From an uncultured Opitutia bacterium (GTDB lineage Bacteria > Verrucomicrobiota > Verrucomicrobiia > Opitutales > UBA953), in the NCBI GenBank assembly GCA_903855995.1, contig CAIOAN010000008.1, positions 62,001-126,000 of the forward strand: a stretch of DNA of 64,000 nt, in the 5' to 3' direction. How positions within the stretch are numbered: the first letter of the stretch is position 1; the number at the start of each line of letters is the position of its first letter. The position numbers and the translations under genes are program-made. Of this stretch, positions 8,522 to 16,460 are shown piece by piece. The notes beneath the pieces were generated by a model. That model was given only the letters and a program-made list of their open reading frames with translations, searched no databases and was not told where the DNA came from.

Positions 8522-8919
8522 CGTTGGAAGGTGGTAAGAAGGTCGACAGGGACTTCGGGGTTCTCGAGGCGGACAATCCGGCGGTTACCCTCGGCCAGGG
8601 TGGCCGTGCGGGGCTTCCAGGTAGACGCCTGGGCCAGTTCAACCTCGGCGAAGGTCATGATCACCAGCAGGTCACCAGGCTTGCCCAGATGAGCGGTGGC
8701 ACCGTTTAGGCAGATCTCGCGAGTCCCGGCCGGAGCAGGGATGGCGTAAGTCTCGAATCGCTCCCCATTGGCGAGATTACCCACGAGGATCTTCTCATAG
8801 GGAAGCATGCCGACCAGGGCCATAAGCTCGCGATCGAGGGCGAGGGAACCCTCGTAATCGAGCCGGGCAGCCGTAACCTCGGCTCGGAGAAGTTTGGTGC
8901 GCAACAGGTGGACAAGCAT
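8518..8919 (-). CDS. panD: Aspartate 1-decarboxylase
   Basis: Pyruvoyl-dependent enzyme converting L-aspartate to beta-alanine for pantothenate and CoA synthesis. The self-cleavage site Gly24-Ser25 (YEGSLALD) is present at the classic position; Ser25 becomes the pyruvoyl group. ERFETYAI and the NGATAHL block of the active site are conserved. At 133 aa it is close to normal length. It heads a minus-strand group with the aminotransferase (4-base overlap) and topB, and it diverges from lpxK over a 66-base gap that must hold both promoters. panE lies elsewhere in the window (23856). Confidence 0.92.
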   Translation of the reverse strand: MLVHLLRTKLLRAEVTAARLDYEGSLALDRELMALVGMLPYEKILVGNLANGERFETYAIPAPAGTREICLNGATAHLGKPGDLLVIMTFAEVELAQASTWKPRTATLAEGNRRIVRLENPEVPVDLLTTFQR

Positions 8920-8985
8920 GGCGCTGGGTCGTCCTTCTCAATCGGGATGGTTGCCTTCGTCAAACAACTTTGCATCAATTCGTCT

Positions 8986-10191
8986 ATGTCAGCGAAGCAC
9001 AGAGGGTTCTTTTCCTCGCTCGGGGAGTCCATTGCGAGCTTCGCCGTAGACGTAGTCTATGAGCGCAAGAAAGGGGTCGGCGCCCTCCTCCTAGGGGCCT
9101 TCCTTCGGGTGCTTTCGTGGGTTTTTGAGCTAATCGTCCGGGCTCGTCTCTGGCTCTATCGCAACCGTCTTTTTCGTGACACTCCGCTGGGTTGCAAGGT
9201 CGTGGTCGTCGGAAATCTGACCGTGGGCGGCACGGGCAAGACCCCGATCGTGCTCAAAATGGCCAGGGTCCTCGCCCAACGAGGCCGGAAAGTAGCCATT
9301 CTTTCGCGAGGATATAAAGGGGCTTCCGATTCGATGGTGAAGCGCTTCTGGCGCTGGATGACCCAGGGGAGTCGACCGGACCCACTGGTGGTTTCTGACG
9401 GAAAGAGCGTACTAGTCGGGCCGGATGAAGCCGGCGATGAACCGTTCATGCTTGCCCAGAATCTGACCGGGGAAGGGGTCGTGGTCATCGTCGACCGCGA
9501 CCGCGTGGAGGGCGGACGCTTCGCGCTGCGCCGCTTCGGCGTCGACACGATCTTACTTGATGACGGCCTGCAGTACCTGCCTCTGCGTGGTCAGATTAAT
9601 CTTCTGCTGGTCGATAGCCGCGATCCTTTTGGCAACGGCTCTCTGCTACCCCGCGGGATATTGCGCGAACCTGTGGCCAATCTCAGCCGGGCTTCCTACG
9701 TATTCGTCACGAAATCAGTCGGGCCCCCGTCGGCTGAACTCGTGCAGCTCATCCGCCGGCATAACGCCAAGGCCGAGATCATCGCCTGCGCGCATAGTGC
9801 GACCGAACTCGTCGAAGTCGACGGCCCGGGACGACACCCGATGTCGGCACTGGCCGGCAAGCGCATCGCAGCCTTCTCAGGCATCGCCACGCCCGAGCGT
9901 TTCGAAGAAACCCTGCGCGCCCACGGTGCAGTCATCGTGGCCAATCGGCGCTTCCTCGATCACCACGCCTTTAATGATGAAGATTTGGATGAGGTCCTAG
10001 ACCAGGCCATGCGGTCCAAAGCCGAGATGATCGTCACGACGGAAAAAGACGCGGTCCGCCTGCAGTCTCGATTCCGTCCGCCCATCTCGCTGACGTATGT
10101 CCGCCTGGAAGTCGAAATCCTCGGGGACAGCGAAGGCTTCAACGCGGCCGTCGAACGGATCTGCCTCGGGCCTTCTTCTTCGAGCCGCTGA
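8986..10191 (+). CDS. lpxK: Tetraacyldisaccharide 4'-kinase
   Basis: Phosphorylates the 4' position of the lipid A disaccharide at the inner membrane, the sixth Raetz pathway step. A membrane segment near residues 25-45 (LLLGAFLRVLSWVFELIV) precedes Walker A (GNLTVGGTGKTP). SRGYKG, DGLQ and the C-terminal TEKDAVRL block are conserved. I chose the ATG at 8986 (401 aa, MSAKHRGFF) because earlier in-frame starts overlap the divergent panD start. The last 53 bases overlap the 3' end of ppk on the other strand. It shows that the organism makes an LPS outer membrane. Confidence 0.93.
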   Translation: MSAKHRGFFSSLGESIASFAVDVVYERKKGVGALLLGAFLRVLSWVFELIVRARLWLYRNRLFRDTPLGCKVVVVGNLTVGGTGKTPIVLKMARVLAQRGRKVAILSRGYKGASDSMVKRFWRWMTQGSRPDPLVVSDGKSVLVGPDEAGDEPFMLAQNLTGEGVVVIVDRDRVEGGRFALRRFGVDTILLDDGLQYLPLRGQINLLLVDSRDPFGNGSLLPRGILREPVANLSRASYVFVTKSVGPPSAELVQLIRRHNAKAEIIACAHSATELVEVDGPGRHPMSALAGKRIAAFSGIATPERFEETLRAHGAVIVANRRFLDHHAFNDEDLDEVLDQAMRSKAEMIVTTEKDAVRLQSRFRPPISLTYVRLEVEILGDSEGFNAAVERICLGPSSSSR

Positions 10192-12229
10192 CCGGTTCGG
10201 GGGCAAGTCGTCGAGCCAACCCCAGGAACGCATCCTGCGCACAAGCGGGCAGGCGTCCGGTGGGCTGACAGGAGACATAGCTGCCGTCCGACTGAAGTTC
10301 CTTGGCGTCGCCCGAGCGGTCCTGGTAAGTCGCGATGATTTCAGATTCAATGCGACGACGTAGAGCTTTGTTACGAACTGGGAAAACGCATTCCACTCGG
10401 CGCAAGAAATTACGAGGCATCCAATCGGCGCTGCCCATGAGAATCACGGCGTCGCCGCCAGAATTCTCGAATCGGAAGAGACGGCTATGCTCGAGGAAGC
10501 GACCCAAGAAACTCCGGACGCGGATGTTCTCACTACGACCAGGCACTCCCGGCTTGAGGCAACAGATACCTCGAACGACGAGCTCGACTTTCACCCCGGC
10601 CGCCGAGGCGCGGTAAAGGGCATTGATGACATCCGAGTCCACCAGGCTATTTACTTTGGCGAAAATATTGGCCTTTCGACCAGCCGTCGCGGCAGCAGCT
10701 TCGGCATCGATCATCTCGACGATACGACGAGATAGATCAAAAGGAGCGACCAACAGGTGCTTGAATTTAGGACGTCCCAGATTGCCCGTCAGAACGTTGA
10801 ACAAAAGACCGACATCTTCGGTCACTTCGGAGTCGGCGGTGAAGAGCGAGAAGTCGGTGTAAATGCGGGCGGTCTTAGGATTATAGTTCCCCGTGCCGAG
10901 ATGCGCATACCGCCGGAGACCACCTTTCTCCTGACGGATCACCAGGCAAGCCTTGCAATGCGTCTTTAGTCCCGAAAGGCCGTAGACGACGTGAGCACCC
11001 GCTTCCTCCAACTGTCGCGCCCACTCGATATTATTCAACTCGTCGAAGCGGGCGCGGAGTTCCACCAAGGCGGTGACCTGCTTGCCGCTGCGAGCAGCCT
11101 CCTTCAACGCTTCAACGACCGGAGAATCCCCGCTGGTGCGATAAAGGGTCAACTTAATGGCGACGACTGATTCGTCACGAGCCGCCTGACGGATAAAATC
11201 CACGACGGGGGTGAACGACTCATAGGGATGATGCAGCAAAAGATCTTGCTGGGCGATTCGACCATACAATTTCGCAGGGTCGTTGAATTCCGCGGGCAAT
11301 GCGGGAACAAAAGTCGGGTAAAGCAGATCAGGCCGAGGGACCAAATCGATCAAGCTGGCAAGCCTCAACAGATTGACTGGTCCGCCGACGCGAAAGGCGT
11401 TCTCGAGTTTCAAGCCAATGGATTTAAGCAGCCAGGTCATCTCACCTTCAGGCACGTCGGCCTCGATTTCCAGACGGACCGGGGCACCTTTACGCAAATT
11501 GCGGATCTCGTCCTCGATCGCCTCCAGGAGATTCCCAGCCTCTTCTTCGTCGACATACAAATCGCTGTTGCGCGTGATCCGGAAAGCCCAAGACCCCTGT
11601 AACTCCAGCCCAGGGAATAAGCGGTGAATGAACAGCTGCACGACGTGGCTAAGCAGCGTAAAACAAGCCTGTCCGGCCTGGCCGACAGCCAGCACGCGCG
11701 GTAAAACGCGAGGAATGGGCACGACGGCTCGGCGAATCTCGCCGTCAGTAGGGTCGCGCAAAAGCACCAGCAGATAGAGACCCTTGTTCGTCAAGACAGG
11801 GAAAGGGTGTGAAGGGTCGATTGCCAGAGGCGTCAGCGCCGGGAAGATGTCGGCATCGAAACGCGGAGACAGCTCAGCGCGCTGGCTTTCGTCGAGCTGT
11901 TCGCGGGATTTGAAAACAATCCCCTGGGCAGCCAGAGCCGGAACAAGCTGTTCCTTCCAGCATCGTTGCTCTGCCTCGACCAATTGACGGGCACGCCCGA
12001 GGACTTCGACGAGGAACTCCCGAGTCGCAGAATGGCTGGCCGACTCTTCCTGCTGCATGATGCCCGCGACGCGGATTTCAAAAAACTCGTCCAGATTGGA
12101 ACTTGCGATGGAGAGAAACCGGACCCGCTCGAGCAAAGGGACGCTCGCATCCTCGGCGAGCTCCAGAACCCTTCGGTCGAAGCTCAACCAGCTCAACTCG
12201 CGATTAAACATAGGCATCGAATCAATCAT
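10139..12229 (-). CDS. ppk1: Polyphosphate kinase 1
   Basis: Reversibly makes inorganic polyphosphate from ATP. The sequence starts with the family hallmark FNRELSWLSFDRRVLELA and SNLDEFFEIRVAG. IKLTLYRTSGDSPVVEAL and the HLGTGNYNPKTARIYTDFS block with the phosphorylated His are present, as is a second RCVF-type PLD-like half (ICCLKPGVPG). The frame is open upstream, but homology favours ATG 12229 (696 aa) or 12217. The C terminus carries an added basic tail (SGSKKKARGRSVRRPR) that is encoded in the overlap with lpxK. No phosphate-regulated promoter could be recognised. Confidence 0.93.
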   Translation of the reverse strand: MIDSMPMFNRELSWLSFDRRVLELAEDASVPLLERVRFLSIASSNLDEFFEIRVAGIMQQEESASHSATREFLVEVLGRARQLVEAEQRCWKEQLVPALAAQGIVFKSREQLDESQRAELSPRFDADIFPALTPLAIDPSHPFPVLTNKGLYLLVLLRDPTDGEIRRAVVPIPRVLPRVLAVGQAGQACFTLLSHVVQLFIHRLFPGLELQGSWAFRITRNSDLYVDEEEAGNLLEAIEDEIRNLRKGAPVRLEIEADVPEGEMTWLLKSIGLKLENAFRVGGPVNLLRLASLIDLVPRPDLLYPTFVPALPAEFNDPAKLYGRIAQQDLLLHHPYESFTPVVDFIRQAARDESVVAIKLTLYRTSGDSPVVEALKEAARSGKQVTALVELRARFDELNNIEWARQLEEAGAHVVYGLSGLKTHCKACLVIRQEKGGLRRYAHLGTGNYNPKTARIYTDFSLFTADSEVTEDVGLLFNVLTGNLGRPKFKHLLVAPFDLSRRIVEMIDAEAAAATAGRKANIFAKVNSLVDSDVINALYRASAAGVKVELVVRGICCLKPGVPGRSENIRVRSFLGRFLEHSRLFRFENSGGDAVILMGSADWMPRNFLRRVECVFPVRNKALRRRIESEIIATYQDRSGDAKELQSDGSYVSCQPTGRLPACAQDAFLGLARRLAPEPVSGSKKKARGRSVRRPR

Positions 12230-12305
12230 GGGAGCAGGGTGAGGGCTTGTCAGCAACGACCTCTCATTGACCGCTAAAAGGCCATAACCCGCAAACAAAC
12301 ACAGG

Positions 12306-13502
12306 TTAAATCGCGGTTTCGTTGAGGTTACTTTCCGGCAAACCTTTGTCGGCCGTCCAGAAAACCTTGAAATCCCGATAGTCGATGAGCCTTAACCGCG
12401 GCGAAGGAGGGTGCTCATGCCGAATCACATCCCCGCGCCCGAAAGAGGCCGCCAGCTTTTTGACTTCATGCTTAGAAAGTCCGCGGGTCGGGATTTCCAC
12501 CGCTTCCAGACAGCCGGTGCGAATCGTGATGAACCGCAACAAGCCCTTGATGATTTGGACATCCGAAACCAGACGAGAAAGTCCCGTCGGCAGAGCTGGC
12601 AGTGCCGCATCCGAAAAAGCGGCGAAGCAAAAACGTACCTCTCGGAGATCTCGGTGCAGCCGGCGGTTCACGAACTCTGTAGACGCAGGGGCCTGCCAAG
12701 GCCTGGCCTCATGACTCCAGTGCTCACCAGAACTTAATTGAGGATCGGGCAACTGATCCAAGTCAGGCGCAATCCGCTTGATGAGACCCGTCCCAGCGCA
12801 AACATCGCTCAATCTCTGCAGCTTTTCCGCAGTAATTTTCAAGGCCGGCTCCAAGATGAGCAACATTCCGCCCGGACACAGCCGGCGGCGGACAAGTTCC
12901 ACCCATTTGAGCAGGCCATCCTGGTCCAATAATGGCATCTCGTTGAGCACGAAACCCGCCACAATCAGGTCATACTGACCTTCCGGCCAAGTCTCGGGTC
13001 GAGCGATGTCACCTACGCGCGAACGCACGCCGACGCCGTCGCCCAGCACTTCATGGGCAAAAACTTCCATGGCCACTAAGGCTGAAGGAGATTTATCCAC
13101 CCCCGTAAGACCGAGGGCCGAGAACCCGAGGCTCTTCAGGCGATAAGCGGCGGCGACTCCACACGAACCAGGCCCTGCACCCAAATCAAGAATCGAGGGG
13201 GTTGATGATGCAGGTCGCCATTGCCGCAAACGGCAGGCTTGATCTAAGGCCAACGAGGTACGAATAAAACTCTGCGGCAAAAAAAATACACCGTAGGCGG
13301 CCAGCAGTTTAGGGTCCGCAAAATAATCGGGGAACCGTTTCTCCGGCCGTTCGGTCGTAAAGAGGTCTGACAGTTCTGCGACCCCGAGCATCGTACGCTC
13401 CAGCGCCTCTTCACCGATCGCCGCCATGGCGGCCTCTGCTTCACGCACCCAGAAGGCCTCAGCCTCTAAAGGGTAATGCCTCCAGCCTTCAGTTTCCGAC
13501 AT
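12306..13502 (-). CDS. Rsm22-like small-subunit rRNA methyltransferase family protein
   Basis: A 398-residue SAM-dependent methyltransferase-like protein. Motif I is ILDLGAGPGSCGVAAAY near residue 105, and a motif IV-like YDLIVAGFVLNEMP follows near 175. The C-terminal part (HWSHEARPW, then EVRFCFAAFS and SKHEVKKLAASFGRGDVI) resembles the Rsm22 family associated with assembly of the small ribosomal subunit. The start at 13502 (MSETEGWRHYP) overlaps the end of recR by 14 bases, implying coupling with recR and ebfC. The methylation target is an inference from the family. Some cysteines used for metal binding in mitochondrial Rsm22 are not obvious here. Confidence 0.7.
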   Translation of the reverse strand: MSETEGWRHYPLEAEAFWVREAEAAMAAIGEEALERTMLGVAELSDLFTTERPEKRFPDYFADPKLLAAYGVFFLPQSFIRTSLALDQACRLRQWRPASSTPSILDLGAGPGSCGVAAAYRLKSLGFSALGLTGVDKSPSALVAMEVFAHEVLGDGVGVRSRVGDIARPETWPEGQYDLIVAGFVLNEMPLLDQDGLLKWVELVRRRLCPGGMLLILEPALKITAEKLQRLSDVCAGTGLIKRIAPDLDQLPDPQLSSGEHWSHEARPWQAPASTEFVNRRLHRDLREVRFCFAAFSDAALPALPTGLSRLVSDVQIIKGLLRFITIRTGCLEAVEIPTRGLSKHEVKKLAASFGRGDVIRHEHPPSPRLRLIDYRDFKVFWTADKGLPESNLNETAI

Positions 13503-14091
13503 CGCGACGACCCTCCAAGGCACTGCGGAGGGTTGCCGGATCGGCAAAAGTCAGACCGCTTCCACTAGGTAGCCCGAAACCGATGCGCGAGATTTTGATC
13601 GAAGGACGAACCCCATGGATCGTTTCAGAGATATAATGGCAGGTCGCCTCACCCTCGATGTCATTACCCAACGCAAGGACGATTTCGGTGACAGGCTCAT
13701 CCTTTAGGCGCTGTTCGAACGTGGCAAAATTAAGCTGATCGGGGCCGACCCCGTTGATGGGTGAAAGCCGACCATGTAAAACGTGATACGTACCGCGATA
13801 AGCCGACGAACGCTCGATGGCCATGAGGTCAGGCACCTGCTCGACGACACAGATCACCGCAGGATCGCGTTTGGGGTCGGCGCAAATAGCACAGACTTCC
13901 GACTCCGCCAGACTGCCACAACGTTGGCAGCGGCGGACCGCGGCGGCCGCAGCCTCCAATGATTCCAGTAAAGGTGCTAATTTAGCTGGTCGTTCGACCA
14001 GGAGATGAAGGGCAATACGCTCGGCAGACCGATGGCCCATCCCGGGAAGCATCTTGAGCAACTGTCGGACCTTGTCGAAGGAAGGGGTCAC
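13489..14091 (-). CDS. recR: Recombination mediator RecR
   Basis: Works with RecO/RecF to load RecA at gaps. At 200 aa it has the standard architecture: helix-hairpin-helix region (LLKMLPGMGHRSAERIALHLL), a C4 zinc motif with C55, C58, C67 and C70, the Toprim segment (AVICVVEQVPDLMAIE, then LALGNDIEGEATCHYI) and the C-terminal GFGLPSGSGLTFAD. It lies directly downstream of ebfC (6-base gap), the classic ebfC-recR pairing seen in many bacteria, and overlaps the Rsm22-like gene. Confidence 0.97.
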   Translation of the reverse strand: MTPSFDKVRQLLKMLPGMGHRSAERIALHLLVERPAKLAPLLESLEAAAAAVRRCQRCGSLAESEVCAICADPKRDPAVICVVEQVPDLMAIERSSAYRGTYHVLHGRLSPINGVGPDQLNFATFEQRLKDEPVTEIVLALGNDIEGEATCHYISETIHGVRPSIKISRIGFGLPSGSGLTFADPATLRSALEGRRDVGN

Positions 14092-14097
14092 GTCAGA

Positions 14098-14403
14098 TCA
14101 CATTCCCGGCAGGGAAAACCCGGCCGTAGCCTTGGACATCGTAGACTCGTGAAGTTCGCGGGCCTTAATTGAAGCTTCCTGAAGCGCGGCCACCAGAGCC
14201 TGTTCGACCAATGATTTTTCCTCCTTGAGGAACTCCGGATCGATACTCAGTACATGGACGAAACCGTGCCCGTTCACGGTCACGCGAATAGCGCCCCCGC
14301 CGTGCGAGATCTCAATCCGCTCGTCCGTGAGTTTCTGCTGAGCTTCGGTGATGCCACGTTGCATCTTCTGGGCTTGTTTGAGGAGTTTGCCGACGCCTGC
14401 CAT
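14098..14403 (-). CDS. ebfC: YbaB/EbfC family nucleoid-associated protein
   Basis: Small DNA-binding protein (101 aa) that dimerises and binds DNA without strong sequence preference. The N-terminal LLKQAQKMQRGITEAQQKL is the conserved first helix, and GGGAIRVTVNGHGFV is the central beta-strand block. The C-terminal segment is less conserved (MSKATAGFSLPGM). It precedes recR by 6 bases on the same strand. Its upstream region is shared with the divergent DUF971 gene and holds a perfect 8-bp dyad. Confidence 0.92.
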   Translation of the reverse strand: MAGVGKLLKQAQKMQRGITEAQQKLTDERIEISHGGGAIRVTVNGHGFVHVLSIDPEFLKEEKSLVEQALVAALQEASIKARELHESTMSKATAGFSLPGM

Positions 14404-14431
14404 AGTCGCACCAGCGTCGGCATCAGGGCAG

Positions 14432-14458
14432 GGGAGTCAAGGGTGACCGCTGACTCCC
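14432..14458. promoter_or_regulatory. Perfect inverted repeat in the ebfC / DUF971 divergent region
   Basis: GGGAGTCA and TGACTCCC face each other across 11 bases, midway between two divergent start codons. The position would suit an operator acting on either promoter, but no -10 and -35 pair is clear beside it and no regulator is indicated. Confidence 0.35.
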
Positions 14459-14500
14459 TCCTTGCTTGCCCCCCTGACCCCGGAAGGCTAGTTGCTTCTC

Positions 14501-14797
14501 ATGCGTCCACCGCGCGACCTGCAGATCATCGGGGATTTCGTCGCCATCACCTGGGACGATGGAACCGAGCAGTGCCTCCGCTCCGAGCTCCTGCGGGAGC
14601 ACTCGCCGAGTGCTGAGAACATGGGCGAAGTCGACATCCTCGGCCAACGCTGGGGCGGCGACGGCCCCCGCCGCTTCCCGGGGGTCACGGTCACGGGCAT
14701 GAGCCGCGTTGGCAACTATGCGGTGACATTTGAATTCAGCGACGGACACCGGACCGGCATCTACAGTTGGGAGTACCTGCGTTCACTCGGCTCATAA
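14501..14797 (+). CDS. DUF971 domain protein
   Basis: A 98-residue protein consisting only of DUF971, the domain found at the N terminus of gamma-butyrobetaine hydroxylases and as a free-standing protein in iron-sulfur biology contexts. Diagnostic parts are ITWDDGTEQCL, LREHSPSAENMGE (the CPCA-type cysteine stretch is replaced) and VGNYAVTFEFSDGHRTGIYSWEYLR. I chose the ATG at 14501 over a TTG nine bases upstream; a GGAAGG lies about 14 bases before it. It precedes phoH by 48 bases. Its function is not known. Confidence 0.85.
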   Translation: MRPPRDLQIIGDFVAITWDDGTEQCLRSELLREHSPSAENMGEVDILGQRWGGDGPRRFPGVTVTGMSRVGNYAVTFEFSDGHRTGIYSWEYLRSLGS

Positions 14798-14845
14798 TTA
14801 TTTTACAGGTTGCCCCGGGGGTGGCGACAGGTTCATAATAGGGAC

Positions 14846-16381
14846 GTGAAAAAGACTTACGTCCTGGACACCAACGTTCTGATTCACGATCCAGAGTCCT
14901 TGTTCAAGTTCGACGAGCATATTGTCGCAGTGCCCGTCGAAGTCTTGTCCGAACTGGATCGTCTCAAGACTCAACAAGGCCAGCTCGGCGCCAGCGCCCG
15001 ACGGGTCAATCGCTCCATCCGGAGTCTGTTTGAGAATCGACCGTTGAAGGAAATTGCCGAGGGCGATCCCAGTAAACCGGGCGCCCTTCACGCCAAACTG
15101 CGCGATGGCGGCGAACTCCGCATCGTCATCAACGAGTCCCTCATCCGCGATCACTTTAATGGCGCCAAATCCGAACGCCTCCGCGCCGTTTTCATGCAAG
15201 TCGATGCACCCGACCACCGGATCATCGCCTCGGCGCTTTATCTGCGCGACACTTCCAAAGGACAGGTCGTGCTCGTCACCAAGGACGCCTGCATGGCGAT
15301 GAAGGCCCAGGCCCTTGGCATGGATGTGCAGGACTACCGCAACGACCGCGTTGAGACCAGCGACGTCGGCGACTATCGCACCATCAGTGTCTCGGCCGCC
15401 GCCATGCGAGACTTCCGTGAACTGGCGCAAGTTCAGGTGAAAATCAAAGAAGAGCCCCCGCTGATCATCAACGAATACGTGATGTTCACTTCGGACGCCT
15501 GGAGCGAGCCGGCCCGCCACATCGGCGACGGCATCTTCGTCCCGCTCAGCCTCTACCGAGAATTCATGTCAGCGGACAGCGGCGCGCGCAAGGGGCTGCA
15601 GATGCCCCGTGGAATGCGGGTCATTCCAAAGAATTTTGAACAATGGATCTTCCTGGATGCCTTGCTCAATCCGGACATCAAACTCGTCACCTGCTTCGGC
15701 CGAGCCGGCACTGGCAAGACATTCCTCTCGATCGCCGCAGCGCTCTCTCAGGTCTTAAGCGACTTCTCCCCTTACAAGAAACTCTACGTTTCTCGTCCCG
15801 TCGTTCAGATCGGCAAGGACATCGGTGCGCTGCCTGGCTCCAAGGAGGAGAAACTTTCACCCTACATTCAACCCTACTTCGACAATCTCGAGGTGCTCTT
15901 CTCGAAGAACGGCAACGCAGGCCCGACCCCGACCGCCAAAGAGACCGTTGCGACAGATTCCCAGCGCCGTCAGAAGAAAGCCCAGGCCATGAAGGCGGCC
16001 CAGCCAATCTTCGGCTCACAGTTCCAGGCGATTAACCAGCCCCGCAAACCCTACCAATGGCTGATTGATTCAGGCCTGATTGAAATCGAAGCGATGACCT
16101 TTATCCGCGGCCGATCAATCGGTCATGCCTTCATGATCGTCGACGAAGCCCAGAACATGACCCCGCACGAGGCCAAGACCGTGATCACCCGCATTGGTGA
16201 AGGCTCCAAGGTCGTTCTCATCGGCGACTTGGATCAGGTCGACACCCCTTACCTGGACGGCAAATCCAACGGCCTGATTCATACCCACGAACGCATGAAG
16301 GGGCATTCCGTGATCGCCAACGTGCGCCTACTCCACGGTGTCCGCAGCGCGCTCTCAGAACTTGCCGCCCAGCTGATGTGA
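14846..16381 (+). CDS. PIN-PhoH family ATPase
   Basis: The 511-residue protein joins an N-terminal PIN nuclease domain (VLDTNVLIHDP, with further acidic residues in VLSELDRLK and TKDACMAMKA) to a C-terminal PhoH ATPase. The PhoH part has Walker A CFGRAGTGKTFLS, Walker B AFMIVDEAQNMTPHEAK and GDLDQVD. Proteins of this build (PhoH2 type) have been described as RNA helicases/ribonucleases, and they probably act on RNA in the cytoplasm. The start is probably GTG 14846 just before KKTYVLDTN; an upstream TTG at 14810 is also in frame. No antitoxin-like small gene precedes it. Confidence 0.9.
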   Translation: MKKTYVLDTNVLIHDPESLFKFDEHIVAVPVEVLSELDRLKTQQGQLGASARRVNRSIRSLFENRPLKEIAEGDPSKPGALHAKLRDGGELRIVINESLIRDHFNGAKSERLRAVFMQVDAPDHRIIASALYLRDTSKGQVVLVTKDACMAMKAQALGMDVQDYRNDRVETSDVGDYRTISVSAAAMRDFRELAQVQVKIKEEPPLIINEYVMFTSDAWSEPARHIGDGIFVPLSLYREFMSADSGARKGLQMPRGMRVIPKNFEQWIFLDALLNPDIKLVTCFGRAGTGKTFLSIAAALSQVLSDFSPYKKLYVSRPVVQIGKDIGALPGSKEEKLSPYIQPYFDNLEVLFSKNGNAGPTPTAKETVATDSQRRQKKAQAMKAAQPIFGSQFQAINQPRKPYQWLIDSGLIEIEAMTFIRGRSIGHAFMIVDEAQNMTPHEAKTVITRIGEGSKVVLIGDLDQVDTPYLDGKSNGLIHTHERMKGHSVIANVRLLHGVRSALSELAAQLM

Positions 16382-16460
16382 GCAACTTCTAGCCCGGAGC
16401 AGACGGGCAGCGGCAATCCTTCCTTGCACTGGTCTCGGCGGAGAGTTTCCCTCCGTTGAA

